Source of the DNA: Polyangium sp. y55x31
GTDB taxonomy: Bacteria > Myxococcota_A > Polyangia > Polyangiales > Polyangiaceae
Direction of reading: 5' to 3'
Assembly: GCF_029946505.1 (NCBI RefSeq)
Contig: NZ_JARZHG010000026.1
Coordinates: forward strand, 105,234-169,233
Length of the DNA: 64,000 nt
Shown: one piece after another, positions 30,929 to 39,401 of the stretch
Numbering within the stretch: position 1 is the first letter of the stretch
How the letters are laid out: each line of letters begins with the position of its first letter
Translations under genes and position numbers: made by a program
Notes under the pieces: generated by a model
Database searches by the model: none
Told to the model about the DNA's origin: nothing
What the model saw: the letters and a program-made list of their open reading frames with translations, nothing else

Positions 30929-32326
30929 ATGCTCTTCACCCTCCGCGCCACGGGTCCGCACGCGTCGGGGCTCGGGTACCTGCTCCACAAGCACCCCGAC
31001 AAACTCCAGACGTTCCCCCTCGCGTTCGGCCGCGCGCACGTCTTTTATCCCGAGGCCTCGGCCGAGGCCGTGACGGCCGCGCTGCTCGTCGACCTCGATC
31101 CGGTCGCCCTCGTGCGTGGTCGGCCCGGTTCGTCCGAGGGCGGGCTCGTGGATCAGTACGTGAACGACAGGCCTTACGCCGCGTCGTCGTTCCTCAGCGT
31201 GGCCATCGCGCAGGTGCTCGGCTCGGCGCTCGCGGGGCGCTGCAAGGATCGGCCGGAGCTCGTGCAGACGTCGATCCCGCTCGAAGCGACGCTCTCGGCG
31301 GTGCCGTGCCGCGGCGGCGCGACGCTGCTCCGCGCGCTGTTCGAGCCGCTCGGCTACGAGGTCACGGCGTCGCGATTGCCGCTCGACGAGCGCTTCCCCG
31401 CGTGGGGCGAGGGCACGCACCACGACGTCCGTCTGCGCAAGGCGTGCTCGGTCTCCGAGCTGCTCTCGCACGTGTACGTGCTCGTCCCCGTGCTCGACGA
31501 CGACAAGCATTACTGGGTCGGCGACGACGAGGTGGAGAAGCTCCTCTACCACGGCGAGGGGTGGCTCGCGGCGCACCCGGAAAAAGAGCTCATCGCGCGG
31601 CGATACCTGAAGCACCGCGCCCGGCTCGCGCGCGCCGCGCTCGATCGTCTCGTCTCGGGCGAGGCGAAGGATCCCGACGCGGAGGCCGAGGCGCACGCCG
31701 AGGAGGAGGCCGCGATCGAGGCGCCCGTACGCCTCGACGAGGCCCGAATCGAGGCCGTGGCGCGGGCGCTCTCGGACGAGGGCGCAAAGACGGTCGTCGA
31801 TCTCGGCTGCGGGGAGGGCAAGCTCCTCGCGAAGCTCGTGCGGAACCGGGCGATCACGCAGATCGTGGGGGTCGACGTCTCGCAACGCGCGCTCGACGTG
31901 GCCTCGGAGCGGTTGAAGCTCGATCGGCACGGAGGCCGGAAATCCGAGCGGATCGAGCTGCTCCACGGCTCGCTGCTCTACCGCGACGCGCGTCTCTCGG
32001 GCTTCGACGCGGCCGCGCTCGTGGAGGTCATCGAGCACCTCGAGCTCTCGCGCCTCGGCGCGCTCGAACGTTCGGTCTTCGAGCACGCCCGGCCCCGCGT
32101 CGTCGTCGTGACCACGCCGAACGCCGAATACAACGTCGTGTTTACCTCGCTCCCCGCGGGCCACATGCGCCACAAGGATCACCGATTCGAATGGACGCGG
32201 GCCGAATTCGAGGCCTGGGCGCGCGGCGTCGCGGAGCGAAATGGTTATGCCGTCCGGTTCGCCCCGATCGGGCCGGTGGATGAAACCCTGGGATCTCCCA
32301 CGCAAATGGCGGTGTTCTCCCGATGA
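30929..32326 (+). CDS. hen1: Bacterial Hen1 RNA 3'-terminal ribose 2'-O-methyltransferase
   Basis: A 465-residue enzyme, the normal size for bacterial Hen1. The N-terminal half is the bacterial Hen1-specific domain; the C-terminal half is a SAM methyltransferase with motif I VVDLGCGEGKLLAKLV near 289 and the Mn-binding Hen1 motif EVIEHLE near 365, plus HMRHKDHRFEW near 411. Hen1 methylates the 2'-OH at the 3' end of RNA cut by ribotoxins, so that the joined site resists recleavage. It overlaps the Pnkp start by 4 bases (ATGA), the classic Hen1/Pnkp operon. TAGCCT lies 17 bases before the ATG. Confidence 0.95.
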   Translation: MLFTLRATGPHASGLGYLLHKHPDKLQTFPLAFGRAHVFYPEASAEAVTAALLVDLDPVALVRGRPGSSEGGLVDQYVNDRPYAASSFLSVAIAQVLGSALAGRCKDRPELVQTSIPLEATLSAVPCRGGATLLRALFEPLGYEVTASRLPLDERFPAWGEGTHHDVRLRKACSVSELLSHVYVLVPVLDDDKHYWVGDDEVEKLLYHGEGWLAAHPEKELIARRYLKHRARLARAALDRLVSGEAKDPDAEAEAHAEEEAAIEAPVRLDEARIEAVARALSDEGAKTVVDLGCGEGKLLAKLVRNRAITQIVGVDVSQRALDVASERLKLDRHGGRKSERIELLHGSLLYRDARLSGFDAAALVEVIEHLELSRLGALERSVFEHARPRVVVVTTPNAEYNVVFTSLPAGHMRHKDHRFEWTRAEFEAWARGVAERNGYAVRFAPIGPVDETLGSPTQMAVFSR

Positions 32327-34929
32327 GCACGGAAGCCCCGGCAGAGGCGGCTGCCGCGAATGGCCGCACGATCCCCTTGCCGACGCCGAGCCTCGTCCTG
32401 CTCGTCGGCGCGTCGGGATCGGGGAAGAGCACCTTCGCGCGGCAGCATTTCGCGCCGACCGAGGTCGTCTCGTCCGACACGTTCCGCGCGATGGTCTCGG
32501 ACGACGAGAACGATCAAAGCGCGTCTTCGGCGGCTTTCGAGGTGCTGCACCTCGTCGTGGACAAACGCCTGGAGGCGGGCAAGCTCGTGGTCGTGGACGC
32601 GACGAACGTGCGGCCCGAGTTCCGCAAGCCGCTCGTGGCGATCGCGCGCAAGCACCACGTCTTCGCGACGGCGATCGTGCTCGACGTGGGCGAGCGGGTC
32701 TGCAGCGAGCGGAACGAGGCGCGCACGGATCGGAACGTGGGGGCCCACGTCGTGCGGCGGCAATCGCAGGATCTCCGGGCATCGCTCCGCGGGATCGAGC
32801 GCGAGGGCATCCGCGTGGTGCACGTGCTGCGGAAGGCCGAGGAGATCGAGGGCGTCACCATCGAGCGCACGCGCCTCTGGACCGATCGCCGCGACGAACA
32901 CGGGCCGTTCGACATCATCGGCGACGTGCACGGCTGCTGTGACGAGCTCGAAGCGCTCCTGGAAGATCTCGGATACAGGGTCGAATGGGATCCCGCGGCG
33001 GGTCCGTACGGCGTGCGCGTGACGCCGCCGCCGGGACGGCGCCTCGTTTTCCTCGGGGATCTCGTCGATCGGGGCCCACGGATCATCGACGTCTTGCGCC
33101 TCGTCATGACGGCCGTGCAGAGCGGGGCTGCGCTCTGCGTGCCGGGCAACCACGAGGTGAAGCTGCTCAAGGTGCTCCGTGGCCGGCAGGTCACGGTGGC
33201 GCACGGCCTCGCCGAGACGCTCACCGAGCTCGCGCATACGACGGAGGCATTTCAGGCGGATCTCGCGCGTTTCATCGACGACCTCGTCAGCCATTACGTG
33301 CTCGACGACGGCAAGCTCTGCGTCGCGCACGCCGGGATGAAGGCGTCGATGCAGGGGCGCTCCTCGGGCGGGGTGCGCGAGTTCGGGCTGTATGGCGACA
33401 CGACCGGCGAGACGGACGAGTATGGTTTGCCCGTGCGGCACAACTGGGCGGCCGAGTATCGCGGCCGCGCGATGGTCGTGTATGGCCACACGCCGGTCCC
33501 GACGGCGGATTGGCTGAACAACACGATCTGCGTCGATACGGGCTGCGTCTTCGGCGGCGCGCTCACGGCGCTCAGGTATCCCGAGCGCGAGATCGTCAGC
33601 GTGCCGGCCGCGCGTCAATATTGCGAGCCGAAGAAGCCGCTGATCCCCGTGGTGGCCGAGGACGGGCGCTCTGCGCAGCAGGCGCACGACGACACGCTCG
33701 ATCTCGACGACGTGCTCGGCAAGCGGCCCGTGAGCACGCGCCTCGCGCGATGGGTCACGGTGCGCGAGGAGAACGCGGCCGCGGCGCTGGAGGCGATGAG
33801 CCGGTTCGCGGTCGATCCGCGCTGGCTCGTGTATCTGCCGCCGACGATGTCCCCGACCGAGACGAGCGAGCTTCCAGGCACGCTGGAGCACCCGGCCGAG
33901 GCCTTCGCGTATTTCCGGCGGAACGAGGTCCCGCGCGTCATCTGCGAAGAAAAACACATGGGCTCGCGGGCCGTCATCGTCGTTTGTCGCGACGAGGCCA
34001 TCGCGAAGAAGCGGTTTGGCACGACGGACGGTCGGGCGGGCATCGTGTACACGCGCACGGGCCGGCCGTTCTTCGACGATCGCGAGCTCGAAGAGGCGCT
34101 CCTTTTGCGGGTGCGGCGCGCGGCCGAGGCGAGCGGGCTCTTCGAGGAAATTGGGCCCTGGTTCGTGCTCGACGCGGAGATCATGCCGTGGTCGGCGAAG
34201 GCGCAGGCGCTCCTCCGGGTGCAATACGCGCCCGTGGGCAGCGCCAGCCGGTCCTCGCTCGGGGCCGCGATCGAGGCGCTCGGGCAAGCGAAAGCGCGCG
34301 GGATCGAGGCGGACGAGCTCTTCACGCGAATGCAGGACCGGGCACAGGCCGCCTCGCGTTACGTCGAGGCTTACCGGCGGTATTGCTGGCCCGTCGCGCG
34401 TATCGAGGATTATCGCGTCGCGCCGTTCCACCTGCTCGCGGCCGAGGGGCGCGTGTTCGTCGATCGGGATCATCCATTCCACCTGGGAATCGCGGCGCGG
34501 CTCGCCGAGGCGGATGGCCAGGTGCTCGTCTCGACGCGGCACGTGGAGGTCACGCTCGGGGACGAGGAGAGCGAGCGGAGAGGCGCGGCGTGGTGGGAGG
34601 AGCTCACCGCGGGCGGCGGCGAGGGCATGGTCGTCAAGCCCATTTCCTTCCTCGCGCGGGGCAAACGTGGCCTCGTGCAGCCGGCCGTGAAATGCCGCGG
34701 CCGCGAGTATCTCCGGATCATTTACGGGCCCGAATACGATCTGCCGGACAACCTCTCGCGGCTCCGCAATCGTGGGCTCGGCGCGAAGCGGTCGCTTGCG
34801 CTGCGGGAGCTCGCGCTCGGCGTCGAGGCGCTCGAACGTTTCGTCCGGGGCGAGCCCTTGCGGCGGGTGCACGAATGCGTGTTCGCGATCCTCGCGCTGG
34901 AAAGCGAGCCAGTCGACCCGCGGCTTTGA
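32323..34929 (+). CDS. pnkp: Polynucleotide kinase-phosphatase-ligase Pnkp (RNA repair)
   Basis: An 868-residue protein with the full three-domain layout, matching the length of the characterised clostridial Pnkp. The 5'-kinase has P-loop G29-A-S-G-S-G-K-S-T37. The 2',3' phosphatase (about 198-440) is a binuclear metallophosphoesterase with GDVHGC, GDLVDRGP and GNHE. The adenylyltransferase/ligase (about 500-868) has the nucleotidyl Lys in EEKHMGSRAV near 543. Pnkp heals broken RNA ends and, with Hen1, seals them. It is translationally coupled to hen1. All catalytic motifs look intact. Confidence 0.95.
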   Translation: MSTEAPAEAAAANGRTIPLPTPSLVLLVGASGSGKSTFARQHFAPTEVVSSDTFRAMVSDDENDQSASSAAFEVLHLVVDKRLEAGKLVVVDATNVRPEFRKPLVAIARKHHVFATAIVLDVGERVCSERNEARTDRNVGAHVVRRQSQDLRASLRGIEREGIRVVHVLRKAEEIEGVTIERTRLWTDRRDEHGPFDIIGDVHGCCDELEALLEDLGYRVEWDPAAGPYGVRVTPPPGRRLVFLGDLVDRGPRIIDVLRLVMTAVQSGAALCVPGNHEVKLLKVLRGRQVTVAHGLAETLTELAHTTEAFQADLARFIDDLVSHYVLDDGKLCVAHAGMKASMQGRSSGGVREFGLYGDTTGETDEYGLPVRHNWAAEYRGRAMVVYGHTPVPTADWLNNTICVDTGCVFGGALTALRYPEREIVSVPAARQYCEPKKPLIPVVAEDGRSAQQAHDDTLDLDDVLGKRPVSTRLARWVTVREENAAAALEAMSRFAVDPRWLVYLPPTMSPTETSELPGTLEHPAEAFAYFRRNEVPRVICEEKHMGSRAVIVVCRDEAIAKKRFGTTDGRAGIVYTRTGRPFFDDRELEEALLLRVRRAAEASGLFEEIGPWFVLDAEIMPWSAKAQALLRVQYAPVGSASRSSLGAAIEALGQAKARGIEADELFTRMQDRAQAASRYVEAYRRYCWPVARIEDYRVAPFHLLAAEGRVFVDRDHPFHLGIAARLAEADGQVLVSTRHVEVTLGDEESERRGAAWWEELTAGGGEGMVVKPISFLARGKRGLVQPAVKCRGREYLRIIYGPEYDLPDNLSRLRNRGLGAKRSLALRELALGVEALERFVRGEPLRRVHECVFAILALESEPVDPRL

Positions 34930-34971
34930 TGCCATAGCCGGGCGTGATGCTCCACGTTTGCTATTCTCTTC

Positions 34972-34977
34972 GCGCAG
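34972..34977 (+). promoter_or_regulatory. Candidate -10 element (TATTCT)
   Basis: TATTCT lies 28 bases before ATG 35006 and could give the calpain-like gene its own promoter; a GGAGG ribosome site follows at 34995. Confidence 0.3.
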
Positions 34978-35005
34978 CAGCACTCGCGCCGGATGGAGGA
35001 TTGGA

Positions 35006-36436
35006 ATGAACGAGAACGAGTCGAACGCAGGTGACGGGGCTCTCGTATCACCCGAGCTCGCGGAGGACGCGATGCTCGTCGCCGTGGCCGCGGGCGAGGC
35101 GACGCTCGCGCGCGGGGCGAAGAGCGGGAGCGTGGTCCTCTTGCAGAAGGCGCTCGTCGATCTCGGCGCGTCCCTCACCCCGGATGGCTCGTTCGGACCG
35201 AAGACCCACGCGGCGATCGTCGCCGAGCAAGCCGCGGCGGGGCTGCCCCAGACGGGCGAGCTCGATCGGGCGACGCTCTTGGTCATCGATAGGCGCCTCG
35301 CCACGCGGCGGAAGGGCCGGCTGCACGACGCCATGGCGGCGGCGGTCGGGGGCGCGCCTGCGAGGCCCGCGGGGGCGGCGCAGGCGGCGGGTGGGCCTTC
35401 GCGGCAGGATCAGGGCTACTTCACCGACGCGGCCGAGCTCCGGGGCCCGGGAGCGGGGCCCGTGGCGGACCCGGATTCACCGCCGCCGGCCCAGGAGCAC
35501 GCAGGCTCGAAGGCGAAGGGGCCGCTGCCTGCGGATCGCGTGGGTTCGTTCGATGCCGTTCGACGCGCGATCGGCGACGACGCGCCCGCGAACGCGGCCC
35601 TCGAGCGGCTCCTCGCGGCGGGCCGCTTGCACGCGGGGGCGCTCCTCCCGAACCTCGGCACGTTCGCGCGGACGCCGCGCAACCCCGCGCTCTTGCTGGA
35701 GGCGGGGATCGAGCCGGAGCTCTTGCTCGGGCAGGTGATCCGCCACGTGGACAACCCCCTCCGGGTGCAGCAGGGACAGGGGCACGGCACGTGTGGCGCC
35801 GGTGTGATGGAGTATCAGCTCTTGCGGCTGGATCCGGCCGAGTTCGTACGGATCGTCGACGGCATCACCCGCGAGGCGCGTGAAGTCACGCTCCGATCGG
35901 GCAAGAAGTTCGAGATGCCTCGCAGCGCCATCGCGCGGGACGCCTCGGGGCGGGTGGACCTCGACCGCCTCTTCCAGTCGGCGGTCATGAACCACGCATC
36001 GGCGATGAGCTGGCTGTTCGATTACGACAACCCCGAGGACAACGACACGTTCTGGGCGGCTGTACGGGGCAATAGTCAGATGGCCGTGTATGGCTTCACC
36101 AGTTTGTATCAAGCGATCCTCGGCGGGACCTATTCGAGCGTGAGCACGCTCTCCCGGCCGAAAGACGAGGTCGCGGCCCTCGTGGCGACGTCGGCGGCGC
36201 GCGGCGTTCCGGTGCCCGTGATCCTGGAGTTCCGGACGTACCACTGGCTCTCGGTCGAGTGGCTCGAAGCGGGCAAGGATGGCAAGCCCGCCTCCATCGT
36301 CCTCCGAAATCCGTGGGGCAGGGACGAGGGCGGCGACAAACCTCCCCGCGTGGCGATGCCTGAAGGCGGAGGGCGCGTCCGGATGAAGTTCGCCGACTTC
36401 GTCGAAAACGTATTCGGCGCCACGGTCCGTGGCTGA
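35006..36436 (+). CDS. Peptidoglycan-binding domain fused to calpain-like cysteine peptidase
   Basis: A 476-residue protein. Residues about 30-110 form a PG_binding_1-type module (VVLLQKALVDLGA, DGSFGPKTHAAI). After a Pro/Gly linker, the C-terminal half has the elements of a papain/calpain fold: C263 in GHGTCGA, H413 in TYHWLSVEW and N435 in LRNPWG. The spacing of 150 and 22 residues and the NPWG box are like calpains. No signal peptide is present, so it may be cytoplasmic or leave through a contractile or type VI-like system. A role as toxin, effector or wall-associated protease is inference. GGAGG lies 6 bases before the ATG, and the stop is followed by a repeat-bearing gap. Confidence 0.7.
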   Translation: MNENESNAGDGALVSPELAEDAMLVAVAAGEATLARGAKSGSVVLLQKALVDLGASLTPDGSFGPKTHAAIVAEQAAAGLPQTGELDRATLLVIDRRLATRRKGRLHDAMAAAVGGAPARPAGAAQAAGGPSRQDQGYFTDAAELRGPGAGPVADPDSPPPAQEHAGSKAKGPLPADRVGSFDAVRRAIGDDAPANAALERLLAAGRLHAGALLPNLGTFARTPRNPALLLEAGIEPELLLGQVIRHVDNPLRVQQGQGHGTCGAGVMEYQLLRLDPAEFVRIVDGITREAREVTLRSGKKFEMPRSAIARDASGRVDLDRLFQSAVMNHASAMSWLFDYDNPEDNDTFWAAVRGNSQMAVYGFTSLYQAILGGTYSSVSTLSRPKDEVAALVATSAARGVPVPVILEFRTYHWLSVEWLEAGKDGKPASIVLRNPWGRDEGGDKPPRVAMPEGGGRVRMKFADFVENVFGATVRG

Positions 36437-36523
36437 GCGGCGTCCTTCTCGTTGCCTCGTCGCCTCGTCGCCCCCTCCCGGCGACTTCGCCCTCTCATCA
36501 GGGGTTACGGATCATCTGCGTCG

Positions 36524-36569
36524 CGACTTCGTACCACTTTGGTAGTAGCCGTCTGGTAATCCGTATTGC
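36524..36569 (+). repeat. 46-bp direct repeat, copy A
   Basis: Begins CGACTTCGTACCACTTT and ends GTAATCCGTATTGC; 38 of 46 positions match copy B, with both ends identical. Confidence 0.85.
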
Positions 36570-36638
36570 CGCCGCCCCGGCCCGCTCGGAGCGTCGCTCC
36601 TCGTCCCTGCCAAAAAGGATTACGGCTCGAGCATCTTT

Positions 36639-36684
36639 CGACTTCGTACCACTTTTGTCGTAGTGATTCAGTAATCCGTATTGC
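36639..36684 (+). repeat. 46-bp direct repeat, copy B
   Basis: Starts 115 bases after copy A, with the same conserved 17-base left end and 14-base right end around a variable centre. It ends 72 bases before ATG 36756. Confidence 0.85.
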
Positions 36685-36755
36685 TATATAACTGAGACGG
36701 ACGCCGGCTCGCTCTATATTTGTACGCTTTGACGGCCCGGATACAACATGGCCCC

Positions 36756-38300
36756 ATGAAGGACTGGAATACCTGGACCATGGAAGCCGATCGGGGGCTC
36801 GAGCTCCGGACGCATAAAATTCGCGTCGAGGTGAGCCGAGGGCCCATGGCAGGGCTCGTCACCGAAGTGCTCGGGCCGGAGGTGCGGGTCGGGAGCGGGA
36901 AGGATTGTGATCTCGTTCTCGATGATCCGACCGTCAGCAGGCACCACCTGCTTCTCCGTATCGAAGGGGACCTCCTGCGCGTGCTCGACACGACGAGCCG
37001 CAATGGAACGACCGTCGACGGCGTGCGGATCCGCGACGCCTACGCCCGGCCCGACTCGACGATCGGGCTCGGCGCCTCGGGGCTGAAGCTACAAATGATG
37101 CGCGATGTGGTGGCGCTGCCGCTCTCGTCCCGCACGCGCTTCGGTCGCCTCGTCGGCGCGAGCGTGCCGATGCGGCGGCTCTTCGCGCTGCTCGATCGGA
37201 TCGTGAGCGCCGAGAAGGACACGACCGTGCTCGTCGAGGGGGAGACCGGGACGGGCAAGGAGCTCGTGGCCGCGGCGCTTCACGCCGAGAGCGCGCGGGC
37301 GAGAGGTCCGTTCATGGTGTTCGATTGCTCGTCGGTGAGCGCGGGCATGCTGGAGAGCGAGCTCTTCGGGCACAGGCGCGGCAGCTTCACGGGCGCGACC
37401 GAGCACCGCGTGGGGAGGTTCGAGGCGGCGCACGGCGGGACGCTCTTCCTCGACGAGATCGGCGAGCTGCCGCTGGAGCTCCAGCCGAAGCTACTCCGCG
37501 CCCTGGAGACGCGCACGATCACCCGGATCGGGGAGAACGAGCCGCGGCGGGCCGACGTGCGGATCGTGGCCGCGACGAACCGATCGCTGGCGGCGGAGGT
37601 CGAGCGAGGGAGGTTCCGCGAGGATCTCTATTACAGGTTGGCCGTCGTGCTGGTGCGGCTGCCGCCGCTGCGGGAGCGGCTCGACGACATCCCGCTGCTC
37701 GTGCGGCATTTCGAGAAGGAATGGCAAGGGCGGGCGGACGCGCCGCCGCTCCTGCCGAACGAGGTGCTCGAGCGGATGAAGGCGCACCCGCGGCCGTGGC
37801 CGGGGAACGTGCGGGAGCTCCGGAACAAGGTGGAGATGATGCTCTCGCTCGGGCTCGACGAGCCGCCCTGGGCCGCGGAGGAGACGGAGGAGCCGCCCTC
37901 GGCGGTGCTTCCGGTCGTGAACCTCGAGCAGCCGCTCCACGTGGGGCTCGCGCAGCTGGAAAGCGCCTACAAGCGGGCCTATGTGGAGCGCGCGTTGCGG
38001 GAGACGGGGTACAACGTGTCCCAGGCCGCGAAGATCGCCGGCGTGGGACGGGCGTTCGTCCAGCGGGTGATGCGAAAACACGGGATCCGATCGAGCGACG
38101 ACGCAGGCGGATCCGAGGGCGGAGCCGCGCCTCTGCCGGCGCCGGCCCCGGCGCAAGCAAAGCCGCCCGGGCCGGGGCAGGGGCTTTACGAATGGTATCG
38201 AAAACATCCGCTCGCGTCGCCGGAAGCGCGCCAGTGGCCTGAAGGGTTGGTCCCCCGAAACGGGACGGGATCGAAGCGCAGGGACGAAGGCGGGCGTTGA
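36756..38300 (+). CDS. FHA-domain sigma-54-dependent transcription activator
   Basis: A 514-residue enhancer-binding protein. The N-terminal FHA domain (about 40-115, GSGKDCDLVLDD, SRHH) reads phosphothreonine. The AAA+ domain (about 125-370) has Walker A GETGTGKE near 162, the sigma-54 contact loop as GSFTGA (usually GAFTGA) near 209, and Walker B GGTLFLDEIGE near 228. A Fis-type helix-turn-helix lies at about 408-446. FHA-type activators in myxobacteria are linked to Ser/Thr kinase signalling. The C-terminus carries an Ala/Pro tail. The first in-frame ATG is 36756; an upstream TTG is less likely. The repeats upstream may be its own binding sites. Confidence 0.9.
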   Translation: MKDWNTWTMEADRGLELRTHKIRVEVSRGPMAGLVTEVLGPEVRVGSGKDCDLVLDDPTVSRHHLLLRIEGDLLRVLDTTSRNGTTVDGVRIRDAYARPDSTIGLGASGLKLQMMRDVVALPLSSRTRFGRLVGASVPMRRLFALLDRIVSAEKDTTVLVEGETGTGKELVAAALHAESARARGPFMVFDCSSVSAGMLESELFGHRRGSFTGATEHRVGRFEAAHGGTLFLDEIGELPLELQPKLLRALETRTITRIGENEPRRADVRIVAATNRSLAAEVERGRFREDLYYRLAVVLVRLPPLRERLDDIPLLVRHFEKEWQGRADAPPLLPNEVLERMKAHPRPWPGNVRELRNKVEMMLSLGLDEPPWAAEETEEPPSAVLPVVNLEQPLHVGLAQLESAYKRAYVERALRETGYNVSQAAKIAGVGRAFVQRVMRKHGIRSSDDAGGSEGGAAPLPAPAPAQAKPPGPGQGLYEWYRKHPLASPEARQWPEGLVPRNGTGSKRRDEGGR

Positions 38301-38333
38301 ACCGCGGTCAGTTCGGGTTCATCATGACCGCAT

Positions 38334-39401
38334 ATGAGGGGGCCTTCGGATCTCACGGAGCATGAGCACGGCCTCATGCTGGACCTCGTCGCCGAGCTCG
38401 GCGGATCCCTCGATTTGCACGAGGTGCTCGGCCGCGGCTACGGTCTGCTCTCGCAACTCGTGTCCGCGGATCACGGTGCGCTCTGCGTGAGCCGGCCCGA
38501 GGGGCACGCCGTCTACGACTGGGCCGTCGCCGAGATGCCCGAGAGGTTTTTCCAGGGATACGCGGAGATGGTCCCGCACGACTTCGTCCGGATCGCCGTG
38601 GCCGAACGTCCGAACGAGGTGCTGCGCGACACCGAGATGCTGCCGCGCGCGGCGATGGAGCGGAGCTACCTCTACAACCACTGCCGCGACATCGGCATGC
38701 GGCTCGAGCACGTGATGGCCGTCATGCTCTGCGATGATCCCTCCTGGCACGGCGGGCTCATCCTCTACCGGGACAAGCGGATCGCATTCTCGGATCACGA
38801 GCGCCTGATCCTGCAGAAGATCTCCCGCCATTTCACGAACGCCGTGAAGAACTGCCGGCTCTTCGGGGCGATGGCGAAGCGCGCGTCGCTGCTCGACGCG
38901 GTGCTCGCCGGGATGGGGCGCGAGGCCATCGTGTTCAACGCGTCGGGCGCGGAGATTGCGCGGACGGCGAACGCGGAAAAGATGCTCCGGGCCTGGTTCG
39001 ACCCGACCGAGCTCGGCCCGGGCGGGCTCCCCGAGCCGCTCGCCACGAGCCTCGCGACCATCGTGAGGAACCCCCACACGCTCGCCGAGGTTTGTTGGCG
39101 CGAGGGCCCGCATGCCGAGCTGAAGGTCTCCATCCAGAAGCTCCCGGGCATCGACGGCGCGGCTTTCGTGATGCTGTTCGAAGAGGTCCCGCGGCTCGTG
39201 CCCATCCCCCTCGCATGGCCGAAGCTCCTTTCGTCCGCGGAGATCAAGGTGGCCGAGCGCGTGTGCTGGGACAACGCGTTCATCGCCTCCGAGCTCGGCA
39301 TCACGGAGCTCACGGTGAAGAAACATTTCTCGAACATCTTCGACAAGCTCGGCATCCCGAACCGCGCCGCGCTCATCCATACGGCGTGGCGGCAACGTTG
39401 A
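38334..39401 (+). CDS. GAF-domain LuxR-type regulator
   Basis: A 355-residue regulator with a GAF-like sensor (about 20-165), a PAS-like middle (about 180-275) and a LuxR/GerE helix-turn-helix (about 295-350: LSSAEIKVAERVCWDNAFIA, ELTVKKHFSNIF). It lacks a receiver domain and does not look like an acyl-homoserine-lactone-binding LuxR, so it probably senses a small molecule through GAF. Its 3' end overlaps the convergent diiron gene by 29 bases, and the N-acyltransferase of that operon makes a plausible signal source; this link is inference. Confidence 0.8.
   Translation: MRGPSDLTEHEHGLMLDLVAELGGSLDLHEVLGRGYGLLSQLVSADHGALCVSRPEGHAVYDWAVAEMPERFFQGYAEMVPHDFVRIAVAERPNEVLRDTEMLPRAAMERSYLYNHCRDIGMRLEHVMAVMLCDDPSWHGGLILYRDKRIAFSDHERLILQKISRHFTNAVKNCRLFGAMAKRASLLDAVLAGMGREAIVFNASGAEIARTANAEKMLRAWFDPTELGPGGLPEPLATSLATIVRNPHTLAEVCWREGPHAELKVSIQKLPGIDGAAFVMLFEEVPRLVPIPLAWPKLLSSAEIKVAERVCWDNAFIASELGITELTVKKHFSNIFDKLGIPNRAALIHTAWRQR

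Larger units (their letters stand above)
36437..36755. other. Intergenic region with paired 46-bp repeats
   Basis: This 319-base gap lacks a convincing gene and is richer in A/T than its surroundings. It holds two 46-bp direct repeats, the related sequences TTACGGAT and GGATTACGG in opposite orientation, and -10-like elements TATATT (36715) and TACGCT (36723) before the FHA regulator. It is probably the regulator's control region. Confidence 0.6.

Noticed and set aside
28463..32782. 1439-residue minus-strand open frame across the MopE-like and Hen1 genes
   Set aside because: It is Arg/Ala-rich low-complexity sequence opposite well-supported genes.
36552..36570. Sigma-54 -24/-12 promoter in the repeats (TGG...TTGC)
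   Set aside because: The spacing between GG and GC is 11 instead of 10, and the second copy lacks the TGG.
36524..36684. CRISPR array or attachment sites
   Set aside because: There are only two imperfect copies with a variable centre, no spacer regularity, and no cas or integrase gene nearby.
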